Assembly (NCBI GenBank): GCA_902729315.2
Contig: LR746267.1
Location: 749,001-813,000 of the forward strand
Direction of reading: 5' to 3'
DNA from: Spirodela intermedia
Taxonomy: Eukaryota > Streptophyta > Magnoliopsida > Alismatales > Araceae
Length of the DNA stretch: 64,000 nucleotides
Shown: piece after piece, positions 38,531 to 51,498 of the stretch
Layout: each line of letters starts with the position of its first letter
How positions within the stretch are numbered: position 1 is the first letter of the stretch
Translations under genes and position numbers: made by a program
Notes under the pieces: model-generated
Told to the model about the DNA's origin: nothing
Databases searched by the model: none
Seen by the model: the letters and a program-made list of their open reading frames with translations, nothing else

Positions 38531-39010
38531 GACTTATACATTGTGTCTGTGATTCTGCATTCTTATTTGATTTGAATAAAAGGAGTCAGACTCTGGAGCT
38601 ATTTGTATCATCCCCATTGGTGAGTAGGCTCGTCGGTCGTTAGACAGACTCTATACGCGTGAGGCGGCTTTCCGCCGGTGCAGCGTTTGTTCAGTTTTTC
38701 GACTCTAGTTACTAGAGGCTCGGAACTAAAAACGACGCGAAGAGGGGGTGGGAGAGGGGCAACGGCACAAAACCTGTACGGATAATGAAGTTGGATGGTC
38801 GCTACAGATGAGTTTCCCAAATGGCAAGATTTGTGTTGCAGTAAGACACCCCAAACTCAACCGTCATCCGGCGTAGGAAATCGAAGTGTTCAAAAGATTT
38901 CTTTATTTCTTACTTTGTGTCATTTAAGGTGATACCCAGACCAGACAAGTGCATGAAAACGAACGATCTTTTGGAAAAACGCCGTTTCCTCAGCTGGAGT
39001 CAGCTTCAAG
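38531..39010 (+). repeat. GLP downstream module after the 38-kb pseudogene
   Basis: Conserved 3' block with TTTGAATAAAAGG and the AGGCGGCTTTCCGCCG stretch, closest to the block at 19710. Confidence 0.75.
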
Positions 39011-40370
39011 TTGACTGGCCCCTCTACATCTTAAGATCGACCCTGCGCGAATCATCATCATTTGGTATTGTCGTCCCCCTCATTTATGTTAAATTTTGAG
39101 AAATCTGCTCACTTTAGAACCTGAAATCTAAGTACCGGAAAGTGAGAAGCCTCTCTATTTTGGGCCAGTTCTAGACCTATAATCTCGAAGGAGATTTGAG
39201 GGATCTCGAGTGGGCTAGAGCTGTACATCCAGTCGATTAATGAGCCTGGACGTGCTCCTTGGAGAGTGAGTGTTTGTCAGAAATACCAAACCGCTGGAAA
39301 TTTATGGTATGTTATTGTTGATGATCATATCTTGGAATATAATTTTCAAAAGATTCAATAGTTGCAGAAAAGAAACTAGAATAAATTCAGCCCCCCCTTT
39401 CGGTATGCTGACGCCACTTTGGGCCCAAGGCGGAGAGCTCATAGTCGATTTGTATCGGTCATGTACAACGCTGAAATGTGGTATTGATGCGTTTAGGAAT
39501 AGTTTCGCTTTTTAGAGTAAGTGTAAGAGCCTATTGGACTTCTAAACGATTTGAAATATTAGGATATTAAAGTAATTACAGGCCTATTTAAGAAGTCCCA
39601 CCACGCAGAATATGGGACTTTTATGGTCATAAAGTTTTTTCCCAGTCCGTCTTCAATATTTTTTCATCATCTTCAAGATCTACTACGTCAGTAAATATTC
39701 TTAAACATATATTTATTGACCGGTCAACTTAACGTAAGGGTTGGCTCATCCCATGTAACCGGTCAACTCCACGTAAGCGTCTTCTCAGGGAAACGTTTGG
39801 GCCAGTTACTCCGGATCGTGAGTAACCGTCTTCTACTATCACCCGCTCTAAGCGGTGGTTGAGAGTCTGACCCGCTCTAAGGGTCATTATCATCTTCCAT
39901 CCTCTCACTCACGTCGTCTCTCCCTCATGCTGAGTCCCGGTTTCACCTTTTCCTTGTCACTGTTCACAAGTTCTGTTATGTTCCAGAGTTCCGCGAGTTA
40001 TTCTGGATCTCAGGTGTCTTTCTCTCCTCACGGAGTCATCCGCGATGTAGTCCGAAGTCGTCACGTTCTCGTCATCAACCATCGTTTACTTACTATTCAT
40101 CCTTATTCTATTTCCGCTCCGACCTCTCGTTCTTTTTCTCTCTCCGATATCACTCCGCTCTTCCGTCCCTCTCCATTATCGATACCACCACAGTTACCCG
40201 AGGAATCGTCCTCCTCTTGGCCACGACAGCACGAGAAGAGTCAACAGAAACTAGGGTCCTATAAGATTCCTTCGATTCTATAATCGTAGGTGATGATACC
40301 ACATTCTCACTCCACATGCGGTATACAAACTCCACACACACACGAATTTCATGAGACTGGAGGGAGCATA
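39011..40370. other. Spacer with short internal repeats; possible LTR-like sequence
   Basis: No gene recognised. ACCGGTCAACT occurs twice (about 39719 and 39760), each followed by ACGTAAG, and ACCCGCTCTAAG occurs twice (about 39841 and 39870). The serine-rich frame of 142 codons at 39855-40283 has no known domain. The layout recalls an LTR regulatory region but no termini were found. Confidence 0.35.
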
Positions 40371-40825
40371 TGGTTCTGTCTAATTTGACACCTTGATACT
40401 CAATCTAGGCATATCAGCAGCTGAAGAGACTTTTTGCCTACTGCATAGCGTAAAAGTTGTAACTCGATCTTTGGCATGTTGCCCCATAATCAACCGATAA
40501 CAGGAGATATTTCAACGGAAGCTCGGAAGGAGTGGACCATGGCCAACGTAAGCCATGATATCAGAAAGTCCGAACGGCGTTATTTTCTCCATTCGCAGCT
40601 AGGACCCGGAAATAGGAAGCAGCTGTCGTCTCAGAGGAAACGGCGGAAGAGGATTTAGTCAATTCACTGTGCGAAAAAGGATGCTCTAGACACACTCATA
40701 GTGCTTACCATTCATGTTGAAGGAAAAGAGTAACTGGAACCTCTTTAAATACCTCGTCGACGAATAAGCATGTGTCAAAGTGACCGTGTACATTGACCTG
40801 GAATCACAATCCGATAATCTTAAAG
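40371..40825 (+). repeat. Older GLP upstream-module remnant at the duplication junction
   Basis: Diverged match to 16110-16450 (GGAGTGGAC, AACGTAAGC.ATGATA, AAAGTCC, GTCAATTCACTGTGC). It is followed by 80 bases about 85% identical to 15903-15983. The second copy of the duplication begins immediately after, so the junction lies inside homologous sequence. Confidence 0.8.
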
Positions 40826-40926
40826 TTTTCTCTCAAATGTCATGTCCCCCAACAAGGATGTGGCGTCGTACCATGTGTGACATCTTTAAGGGTTCGTTCC
40901 AACATTCTGGAGCACTGGATACCTAT

Positions 40927-42343
40927 ACGTGATTAGTTTTTATGCATGGAGATATTTTTGGTGTCTGTAAGGAATGAAGCATAGCCTAAAAGTTGTGACT
41001 CTGGCCTCTCGGCCTCTTTGAAAACCTGCCCCATTACTACGGACAAGAATAGAGATTTCCAGGGAGGTCCTAAAAGAGTGGACGAGTTCATGGCGAACGT
41101 AAGCGATGATAACGTAAAGTCCCAACCGCATTCCTTTTTTGCAATCACCGGCGGGGAACGAGAAGTATGAAGTAGCTGCGGGCTCAGCGGAAGCAACGCG
41201 CCACGACACAGTCAATTCACTGTGCAAAACGGAATGTCCTGGACACACCAGTAGTCCATATCATTAATGTTTGAAGGAAGACAGTAACTGGGACCTGCTC
41301 TGTACCGACCTTTGAGATGAAGAACTAAGACCCGGGGAGGGTTTTTGATACGGCAATAACAACGTTGCTTGGGTCGCTAAAAAACCTACCGCGTCAATAA
41401 CTTTCAAAAGCCAACGGAACTTGTCTTCGACACGACCAAGTCCTCTCTGTATGTAACGAGACTGAGACGGGGTTCTCAGACACGTTTAGGAACCTAGAAG
41501 GGTTCCCCTCTCCCCGAAACGCAGGCGCCGGTAAACGCTAGAAAATAGCCCATATCGTTGAGAGGTGAACACCATCAGGGAGTGGAAGAAAAGCCTTGTC
41601 CGTTTCGGGCTCGAACAAAATGAATCAGTGGGTAGAACTATTTTCGAGGAAGACGATTGTAGTAATCAATGGTTTATATCTAGTTACCCCGGAAGCACTG
41701 CTCTCAATGTTTTCTTTAAGCTTGGATGAGTGTGGTGAGAAGAAAATAAACTTGAGTTTGGTTTTCAACGTTATTCAAGTTTAAATAATAACCAGAAGGA
41801 AATGAGACGAGAAAAGGTGTTTCGCCCAATACGTGGCCAGACAAGTGCCTCGTGGGAAGGCACGCCAGTACGATAGGAACAATCCAATCTAAGATTGTCT
41901 ACGTGGGATACCGGCTATGACGCGGGGTACGGGTTCGCAACGGAAGAGCAGAGCAGAGGGCAAAGTCGGAACCTTCAAATTCGGGGGATTTGGTTCCATT
42001 TCGCGACGTTTTGGTTCCATTTCGGCAATTCTTGCTCGCATACGGAGACGACTCGGTCAGAGGTCCTTTCGTACTCCAGAATTTATAAAGAAGAGACATA
42101 GTCAACTGTCTTATCTCTTCTGAGCGGCCTTTATTATATCAGAAATGACTAGGTCAGAAGACCCCCATACTGCAGCAGTCGGGTAGAAATCAGACGTAGT
42201 CCAATTCCATCTCTCCAGATCCCGATGAACGCGCTTCAAACCCCTCAGTCCGTCTATAAGTACCCCCACCAGCGGGTTGCTGTTCCAAAACCCCACAACA
42301 ACCTGCGGAGAAATACACTCTCCAAACAACGAGGGATCCAACG
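40927..42343 (+). promoter_or_regulatory. GLP upstream module, gene at 42344
   Basis: Counterpart of 16085-17498 with clustered differences. The G-box position reads CTACGTGG (41899-41906), so the palindrome is missing. A 15-bp unit TTTGGTTCCATTTCG is present twice (41989-42003 and 42010-42024), against once in copy 1. TATA box TATAAGTA at 42255-42262. Confidence 0.72.
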
Positions 42344-43082
42344 ATGGCCTCCTACGTTTTCGCCCTCGTCGTGCTCGTCCTCGCATCTACCCAGGCCTTC
42401 GCCACCGACCCCAGTCAGCTGCAGGACTTTTGTGTCGCAGACAACACCACCAACGGTACGTGCCGTGTAGTCCTCTCGATCGACGCGCGGTTTTATCCTT
42501 ACTGTGTCCTTCTCATAATCTGGGTTGGTTTCAGTGTTCGTAAATGGTGTGGTCTGCAAGAACCCGGCCCTTGTCAAGGCCGACGACTTCTTCTTCTCTG
42601 GCCTCGACAAGCCCGGTAACACGAAGAACGCTCTGGGATCCAAGGTCACCGCCGTCAACGTCAACAACCTCTTCGGGCTTAACACCCTCGGCATCTCGCT
42701 TGCCCGAGTAGACTTTGCCCCCTATGGGCTCAACCCTCCACACACACACCCGAGGGCCACGGAGGTGCTCACACTGCTCCAGGGAAGGCTCTACGTCGGC
42801 TTCGTCACCTCCAACCCCCCCAAGCTCTTCACCAAGACTCTCAACAAGGGCGACGTCTTCGTCTTCCCCCAGGGCCTCATCCACTTCCAGCTCAACATAG
42901 GCCGCGAGAATGCGGTAGCCATCGCCGCCCTGAGCAGCCAGAACCCCGGCGTGATCACCGTCGCCAACACCGTCTTCGGGTCCAATCCTGCCATCAACGA
43001 CGACGTGCTCGCCAAAGCTTTCCAGGTCGACAAGAAGGTCGTGGACCACCTCCAGTCGCTGTTCTGGACGGAAAACCACTGA
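42344..43082 (+). CDS. GLP: germin-like protein, intact (GLP-3, copy 2)
   Basis: Exons 42344-42455 and 42535-43082; 219 residues. The acceptor is TTTCAG against TTACAG in copy 1. Residue 40 is Val (VFVN), the state in all the other plus-strand genes, so Leu in copy 1 is the derived state. All cysteines and metal ligands are present. With the gene at 17499 it forms a near-identical pair with different promoters. Confidence 0.95.
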
Positions 43083-44263
43083 GACCTACATCTTGTGTCT
43101 GTGATTCTGCATTCTTATTTGATATTGAATAAAAGGAGTCAGACTCCGGAGCTATTTCTATCATCCCCGTTGGTCAGTAGACTCGTCGGTCGTTAGGCAG
43201 AGTCGATTCGCGTGAAGCGGCTCTCTGCCGTCAAGTGCGTTCTTGTCTTTTGCACTTTAATATCTAGAGGGTAAGAAGTAAAAGTAGATGGGTCCAGATG
43301 GAACACGACCTGGAGAGAGCGCGAGAGGGGTAACGTTACGAACTTGGTTCGGATACTGACGTTGGAGCATCGCTGTGGGCGAGTTCCGAAAATACAGATA
43401 CTGACACCCCTGGCTCAACTGCCATCTATCGCAGGGCATGGAAAGTCTTCAGAAGATGCGTTTGGTTTCTCCATTAGCGGCACTTAGAGTCCTCTGTGGT
43501 TCGAGACAAAAATCCGTTCCCACTCAAAGGCGAACGAAGGGGACGAGGGAAACAGTATTTTAAGTAAGATGATTTGGTAACTGGGGAACCAGACAGTAGC
43601 CTACTTTGTTGATAGTTGCTGAGCATATTTCCTGATTCTCCATGAAAGATGACATATTCGGTGATAGGCCAGTCGTTTTAGGTAACATGTTTATTGATTC
43701 TTCTTCTAGAAGGGTTTCTCCATCCATTACCTCACGGTGAATTTGAAAGGTCTATGGGGGGATAAGAGCCGGACAGATGAGGAGAGTATCGCAGCGAACG
43801 ACGTCTTGACTGTATATATAGAAACGCTCTCCAAAGGAGAAAACAAGAACGGAACGCAGGACCAGAAGTCTAATGGACCAGTACTTAAGACTTTTGCCAT
43901 GCGGAAAAAAACCGTCCGGTATGCCATGCGGAAAAAACGGGGAGACTTTTGCCAGTACTAAAGGCGTTTTTACGCTCCGGTCTTGCCATTCGCAGCACCA
44001 GAGCGTAAAAAACTGAAGATTGTAACATGGAAAGTAATCTTGGCTGTCGGTGTTTATAGAAGGAAGATTGCAAAGGCAAAGACTTGGTCTTCATGCCCGT
44101 GATAAATGAACTGACTGATTATGAGGTTCCCCGTGACTTGAAGCTGCGCTCCCACCTGACCGGTTCCGATTGAACGTAGACTCCTCCTTTGGTATGCTTG
44201 TTAATGCCGTGGATTTCTATATCTTGGTACATATCCTCAATCATACCATCCGGATATTGGGCT
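43083..44263 (+). repeat. GLP downstream module, gene at 42344
   Basis: Counterpart of 18238-19419, with scattered single-base differences and a one-base deletion near 43511. The hairpin and the ATGCGGAAAAAA repeats are kept. Confidence 0.75.
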
Positions 44264-44553
44264 ACGTGGGCTTCGTCACCTCCAACCCCCCCAAGCTCTT
44301 CACCAAGACTCTCAACAAGGACGACGTCTTCGTCTTCCCCCAGGGCCTCATCCACTTCCAGCTCAACATAGGCCGCGAGAATGCGGTAGCTATCGCCGCC
44401 CTGAGCAGCCAGAACCCCGGCGTGATCACCGTCGCCAACACCGTCTTCGAGTCCAATCCTGCCATCAACGACGACGTGCTTGCCAAGGCTTTGCAGGTCG
44501 ACAAGAAGGTCGTGGACCACCTCCAATCGCTGTTCTGGACGGAAAACCACTGA
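44264..44553 (+). pseudogene. GLP 3'-end fragment (copy 2)
   Basis: Identical in translation to the fragment at 19420-19709, including KDD in box 2 and FESNP. The same ATG-started 119-residue fusion frame begins at 44194. Confidence 0.9.
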
Positions 44554-46721
44554 GACCTACCCCTTGTGTCTGTGATTCTGCATTCTTATTTGCTATTGAA
44601 TAAAAGGATTCAGACTCCGGAGCTATTTGTATCATCCCCATTGGTGAGTAGGCTCCTCGGCCGTTAGGCAGTCTCCATACGCGTGAGGCGGCTTTCTGCC
44701 GGTGCAGCGTTTCTTCATTTTTTCGACTCTAATTACTTGAGACTCAGAAGTAAAAATAGATGGGTCGAGGGGGGAACACGATGTGGGGAGAGAGTGCGAG
44801 AGCTAGATTTGCATCTCAGCACGGCACCCCTAACTTTGCCGCCATCCAGCGGAGACCCTCGAACGTCTATAAAAGGTGCGTTTTCTTTCTCTCTTTGCGT
44901 GACTTGATGTCATCGGTAATTCGTGATGAAAATTACCGCATTTCACTCGAGACAAAGGGTCGCGGGAAACAACTTTTTAAGGTGAAGAGATTTATCGACC
45001 TCATCTATTCCCATCTGCCCCGTTACGTGAAGCAACTCCCACCTGATCGGTTTCGATTCAGCGTAGATTTCTCCGTTTACATGTTTTTTAAAATCGTGGA
45101 TATCTTGATCTTGTTTCATACATCAGTCATACCATCCAAATATTCCATAAATGAAGTCACGACATCTATAGGACATCGACTTGTTCATTTTCTGTTGCAT
45201 ATCGCGTCAACAGGATGCGCAGCAACCGTCTAAAATGGAGAAATCATTGACTTAACGTCTTGGTTCTTAGGGCATTAAGTAGGACTCCGTTTAACGACCT
45301 AATTACTGGTTTGTTTAAGCGAAATACCACTACGTCCTTTCGGAAAATCACTCCTAGTACGGCTGCCATCGTAGCAATGCACATCCTCGTCTTGGTAAGT
45401 TTATGTGCTTCTGGCTATCAGTGGTGATACAGAAGTTTGTGGGCAGTATAATATGATTTAATGATTGTAACTCGTCCATTGGGCCACCTCTTGAAGTACT
45501 GAAAAAGTTTCAAGGTTGTCCTGAAAAGAGTATGGGAGTTATGTCAAACTTCAAGGGTGCTATGTCAGCATTCATCGACTGGGACCGAAAAATATGGGAC
45601 AGATGCGACTTAATAGGAACGGCCAGAGATGAGATGGCTAATTTACTCCCCACAAAAGAATTCATGCACTTTCCTCAGTAAACCTATTACTAAAATGCAA
45701 AAAAAAACTTAAACAGGAGGAGTGTATTGACGCAACGATGACACCAACCCTTTTTATTCAAATATATGACGCCATATGGTAGAACCAGCTCTAAAGCTCT
45801 CAGCTTTAAGAGGTCCTCTCTCGACATGGAGAACGGAAATTTCTAAAATACTACCCAAACACTGGGGAGAATAAAAAGGAACGAATTACGTGACCCAAAA
45901 ATCTTCGGTGTTCTTCATTTAGAGCGTTACCCACCCGGTCGACTGGAACGCGTCGTTTATTTGCAACAGCTATCGTACATTCTTAAAGAATCTGTTTGAA
46001 TGCCACACAACGAGATTGTTAAACGCCTTCGTCTATTGATAAATTAATTGCATTTGTAGACTTTAAATTTCTTCCATCCCGAGACCTCTACAGGGGTGTT
46101 AAGGGTTAGTATGGACATGGGAATTTTTTTCACATCCAGTATGAACCTCCTATTTGGTATGTCTAACTGTTCTTCATTCCTGTTTTTGGTTGTTTCGCGT
46201 GACAACCTTCTCTCGCTTGGTAAATATTAATTTCTCTGTTCGTTCGTTCCAGCACTCTTCCCTCGCCCGAAAAACAGTGTCCGCTGTGGACGCATAGAGA
46301 CAATAGGACAACATGACAAGAGGCTGTCTGCGCGCGACATAGAGTAGAAATAGGGTCAAGAATAACTTTCGAGAAAGATCGTTATACGTTTTTGATACCT
46401 GGTTACTTTCCCAATGAACGCTCTCGACTCCTGGAAAAAAGCTTCGACGATCACCCCGGAACAAGCTAGAAATCGACAAACCATTCAACGTGATAAAGTT
46501 TCACATACCAAACCGATGAAATTGTCTCGGTGGGACACGTCGTTGACGGCCAGACAGAGATGACGCAGGGAACATAAGGGCTGCAAGACGGTGTTGGAAC
46601 TCTTCAGTGCATGGAGATAACGCGGCTACGACCTTGTCCTTCCAACTAAGGGACGGCTCGACCAAAATGCGTTTATACTTCATCATTCGGAGACGACGGA
46701 AGACATCAGAACCCCAAGCAC
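44554..46721 (+). repeat. Downstream module and spacer (copy 2)
   Basis: Counterpart of 19710-21877. The last difference I found between the two tandem copies is at 44820 (C) against 19976 (A). Confidence 0.7.
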
Positions 46722-47759
46722 GTCAGTAATCTTCCAAGCAATCCCCTGAACTAGTCTTCCCTCTAGTAGCCTTCCAATCCCCTACAATACACTCAACCGA
46801 CGCCTTCTGGTTAGAGCTTGATACTAGTGACTCCAGAGGGCCACTGCAAAGGAAACATTTGCAAAGACCCAGGGAAAGGTCTAAACTTCAACTGGTGAAA
46901 TTTGCGTGTGCGGCACGCATTTTTCGACCGGTGTTGTCTCTTCTGCTACAAATGGATAATGCAAGCGCAGGAAGTAACACAATAAAACCGACGCAAGTAA
47001 CAGGACGTACCTTCAAATTTTCTCTATTCTCAGAGCTTTTCATTAATTAGCACTTCTCTGCCTGTTCCTTCGAAGATTCATCCTTATGAACGTCACCAAA
47101 GACTCTATCACCAGAATCCGAATTGAGATCGGAGGGAGATAGCGTGTGGTTACTTCATTGTTTGTTGTATCCATTGGTGGGCTCGTAAGCAATTCGTCAG
47201 CGTTTGTGATCAAAGGGATGTTCATGACTGTAGTCGATGTTTATAATTTTTTTGAACTCTTGGATTAGTTTTACCCAGTAAACTACATCGTTTGGCTACG
47301 ACATTATGAATTATTCGTGAACATAAGCTTAAAGGGTTCATGGATTCTTCCTCTCCTTTCACCCACCATATCAGAAATCATATTTGCAAGTATAAATAGA
47401 CGTCTGAGAGAACTATTCAGGGGTGTAAGTGTGGTTTGGTAGGTGAGCTCAGACCAGGAATGTCGTTAGCATTTAAAATTGCAGTGACTACCTTTCACTG
47501 AATGATAGATCAATGGAACGACATATCGCAAGGATAGATATATAGTTAGATCATGGATGTGTTGGTGAGCCTCTAGTCATCCATGAGAGAAATGGAAATA
47601 AGATATATCGCTGGAGAGATAATTAATTTCTTTAACCTTTTGAATATTAAAAGCTTTACTGAAATTCGTAAAGAAATTCATTTTTTTATAAATCGAACTT
47701 AAACGGCAACACTGTCATTTTTCGAATAGATTAATAGTGTTTGGATACGCCTCATTAAC
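46722..47759 (+). repeat. 200-bp repeat plus 835-bp segment (copy 2)
   Basis: Counterpart of 21878-22915, and so the third copy in the window of the segment also found at 11790-12619. Confidence 0.9.
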
Positions 47760-48008
47760 ATGGGGAAACGCGCTATAAACAAAAATACTTAAAGCCTAAT
47801 TTGCACATAGTAGCCCATGGCAAATCATCCTTGGTTTGGCTCGTATAGCTTGGATAATAAAATTCAATAATCGTCAAAATTATGACGCATCAAGAAGAAA
47901 TCTGTTGACGAGGTGCAGCTCTATCTCATTGATCTTTTAGGGAGTTGGAGATGGTAGACAACCAGCCCAGAATGGACCTCCTATCGTAGTAGTGGCCACC
48001 TGATGGAA

Positions 48009-48309
48009 CTCTCTTTGTGCCACTGGCAGTGGATGAGCCTTTGGGGGAAGAGGAAGACATCACCCTTTGTTTTCAGCGTTGTGAAGATCTTGGGTGGGTT
48101 GGAGGTCACGAAATAGACGTAGAGCTTGTTTTTGATGACAGTGAGACTGAGCTCTCTATCGCCATTCGATGGGTGTGTGGAGGGTTGAAGCCCAATGGGC
48201 CAAAATCAACATGAATGAGGGATACGACTAGCAATTGGAGCCCAAAGAGGTTGTCGATGCTTATTGCGGTCATCTTGGATTTGAGGGCGTTGTTTCGTGT
48301 CGCCAAGAG
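48009..48309 (-). pseudogene. GLP exon 2 remnant, minus strand (copy 2)
   Basis: Identical to the remnant at 23165-23465, with the same RMAIES replacement after NPPHTH and the same loss of frame. Confidence 0.87.
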
Positions 48310-50994
48310 CAAGGATCATGAACAGAAGAATGCTTTTTCTCGGAAGAATGCTTTGCTCATGTACTGCTGTATATTGCAATGGGTTGTATTGGTAAATCAA
48401 AGAAGAATTTGAGTATTTGATATGCATTACTGGGCTATAGCTACTATTATCTAGTACGGTCACCTTATCCAGTGCCCTCACTCTTTGCTGCTCCAGGGCT
48501 GTAACAGCTGTGAAATCCTTGGGGGTGTTGTGACGGCCCTCTCTTTGAATAATGAGGTCCTGCCATGGGATCTGGCCGCCATAATCGCGCGTACAAGCGA
48601 TGTGTGTCGGCACATGTGGCACACAAGAAGGTATGTGTCGCTACGACACGGCATAGCGTGGCATGTTCACCACACCGCGGGGGCACGCGACAACACTACG
48701 TAGCACAACACTTTGCATGGCGCGGTACGTTCATAGTGGGCACATCGGTGAATCACTACATGGGCGGAACCAAAAGTAGAGAACGTACGCATATAATGGG
48801 CCCCAGTTTCTTCAGACAAAGGTGTCACCTCATCTTAGGTGGGGGCGGCTATGGTGATAGTTATATCTGGAGTGAGATGCACCAGCCGGTAATTAGCTAG
48901 AGTGGTTATAGGGACAATTATGAGGGGTAGACGATGAAAGGGCATCCCCATAGAAAGGGAGGCGACCTTGGACTACGGAGAGAGTTTCTCCCCAAGGTGT
49001 ATTGTCCTAAAGGAAAGATGGATACTTGTCTCTTTAGTCTTTTTGTGCTTTGGCACATCGGTGAGGTTCATTGATGTCAACTGCGCGACGGTTGAGCAGA
49101 TAAAGGTGGAGAAAACCGATAGGTTTATATGGATCTTCAGGCCATATGGCTTTTAAGTATTCTAATCTCAAATGGGACGTCACATCATGTCCCTATTAAA
49201 GGTCAAACGACTTGAGCATTTGTAGATAAAATTTTGATCATTTACTATTTTCTTATCTATTTTGCAAGAGTTTCTCTTGTGTTCTCCCGTCTCCTTTTAT
49301 AGAGTTCGTTAATTGGGATGTGAACAAAGGAATTGTAGCGTTGAAAGCTCAGAGTCTGTACGAAGGTCTCTAGGATTCGCGTGATGACGCACGCTTCAGA
49401 CCTCAAGTGCGTGCTCAAGAACACATATGTTGAAATTCCGACTTCATCGGAGTCAAAATTCCTGATGACATGTAATTCGAGGAGATACAATAGGCAATCG
49501 ATTGGATAACCAAGAGACGTGCTCATTTTGAGTCTTTAGGTTCTAAGTATGCGAGATTAAAATTGGACCTTTCCGGATTTGATAAAGCGGTCTCCTATAA
49601 TAATTACTGAATTGGTTGTATCGATTTCAAACTACATGTACCCATGTTGGAGGAGCAAATTTAGCCTGAGGTTTTCCTAGACTGACTTCACATTGTGGAG
49701 AAAATATTTAAATATCAAGATGCAATGGATCCCAACAATGTAGTATGGGAAGAGCATACCAACCTACAGCGAGAAATGCAGCAAATCCAAAATTATCACA
49801 TGGAAAAAATGAAGAAAGAACTCTGTAAAAAATATCTTTATAAAAGTTATCTTCAAGACCATTTTATTTTAATGTCTCGTTGTAACAAGGTACTTTAAAT
49901 ATTGAATGCACTAAAGAGTTGAAAAATTTAATGGAATATTGGATTGCCTAACATAAGGAGTAGAATATCAGTTGATATTTGGTGAGCTTTCACAAGGAGA
50001 TTAATTCATTGTTGAAGAGCAATCGCATATGATCCTGAACGATGTACAAAAGCTAACAACGAAGCAATGGGAACTTCAGTTATGATGAGGCAAAAGGCCA
50101 ACGAGTTCCACAGCTTGGAATTTAAGCCAGGAGCAAACCTCCAACTAGGGGAGTACCCAATCTCATATCCACTTATAATTTCTTACAAAATAAAGTTCTT
50201 TTTCTCCATTAAAGAAAATGCAATTTTTACGGAATAATGTTATCAAAATGTTTTAAATGCTTTGGTTCTGGGCATCCAACATTTTGTACAGCAGTAAATT
50301 ATAACAACGCAAGGAGAAGGGTCATTTGTATGTCATTATTTTTGGTCGAACATTGGTTCTAGAAAAGTGTTGAATGGATATTTAATACTGTTTTCATGAT
50401 CCCTTCAAGTGTGTTACGTTAAAATCATCTACTCAGCGTATCTCTACAAAGGGAACCTTTAATAACTCCATTGAATACCTACTTTAAAGATTCCCCTCGC
50501 TAAGTCTAATGTGCTGGTTTGGAAGATTTTTCCAAATACGGTAACAATTGCAGAAACCCACATCGAAGTGTTCCATGATGGGTACATCCTAAAATACCAT
50601 CAAAATCACAAGCCCCACCAGGCAAATGTCGTCGATAGCCCCTTGCTTTTGGGACACATTAGCACGGTTCTCCAGAGATTTCTAGTAAGCAGGTTCTCAC
50701 GATATTTCAAATTCGGCATTACCTCTATAATTTGTTCGGCAGTGGTTCCCTGCACAACCTTCCAAACCACATCAGGCATGGCGATGCCCGGATCTAGTTA
50801 CAGATTTTGTTGGGATCTCTTATGATCACTCCGACTAACGAAGTGAGGCCAACTTGATCCGCAAAACCGGAAATTAGGAGAGGGAAGGAGGATCAACCCA
50901 TAACAACACAAGGACAAAGATATTTACGCTTTGGAGATTACCCTCATACATCCACGGGAAATCACAACGGTAGACTTCACTTGATATGTAAGAG
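48310..50994. other. Spacer, no gene recognised (copy 2)
   Basis: Counterpart of 23466-26150; nothing further supported. Confidence 0.4.
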
Positions 50995-50995
50995 T

Positions 50996-51484
50996 TTACA
51001 TGAAACTCACACCCCCATAGATCGGGGGAACAGGCGGCGGCTGTCCACGTCCGCCAACAGACAGGCTGCGGCGTCCTTCCTCAGCCAGAAAAATAGGCGG
51101 TGATGTCTCTCCTGCTAAGCCATCAACGCAGGTAGTGGCGTCCTTACTCTGCAAACAAGGCAGACGGTGGTGGCGGCGGCTCTCTTCCTCTGCCAACTCG
51201 GCAGGCAGCATCTCCATACCCACTGGACTGCCGGCGCCGTCGTGCCGCCTTCTCCAGTGCTCCTCTTTTGTGTCTCTCTTTCGTTTCCACTACTCTTATG
51301 GTTTTTTACAAGGAGAAAGGGCCCTATTGGTTGTGGCCCACAAAAGACCATCTCGGATGGCCCATTTCCGTGCGAACAGTACGCGGAAGTGGGCCGATTC
51401 CCACGTCCGTCTCGCGCGGAGAGATGAGCTACAGTCGACAGATTTCTTTACTTTGCACCGCTTCCTATCGAACAGCACCGTATT
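50996..51484. other. GC-rich island with site II motifs (copy 2)
   Basis: Counterpart of 26152-26640; the TGGGCC-type motifs fall at about 51335-51395. Confidence 0.35.
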
Positions 51485-51498
51485 ACAATGTGATTAAT

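Larger units (their letters stand above)
15984..40825 (+). repeat. Tandem duplication, copy 1 (24.84 kb)
   Basis: Direct repeat with the segment starting at 40826. The offset is 24842 at the left edge, 24845 by 17499 and 24844 from about 18670 to the window end, the changes being small indels. Copy 1 holds GLP genes at 17499 and 28066, pseudogenes at 19420, 23165 (minus) and 38043, and the AT-rich repeat and Copia region. Differences to copy 2 were seen only up to 19976. Confidence 0.97.

Noticed and set aside
39855-40283. Serine-rich 142-codon frame as a gene
   Set aside because: No domain, no splice or promoter context, and it lies in sequence with short internal repeats.
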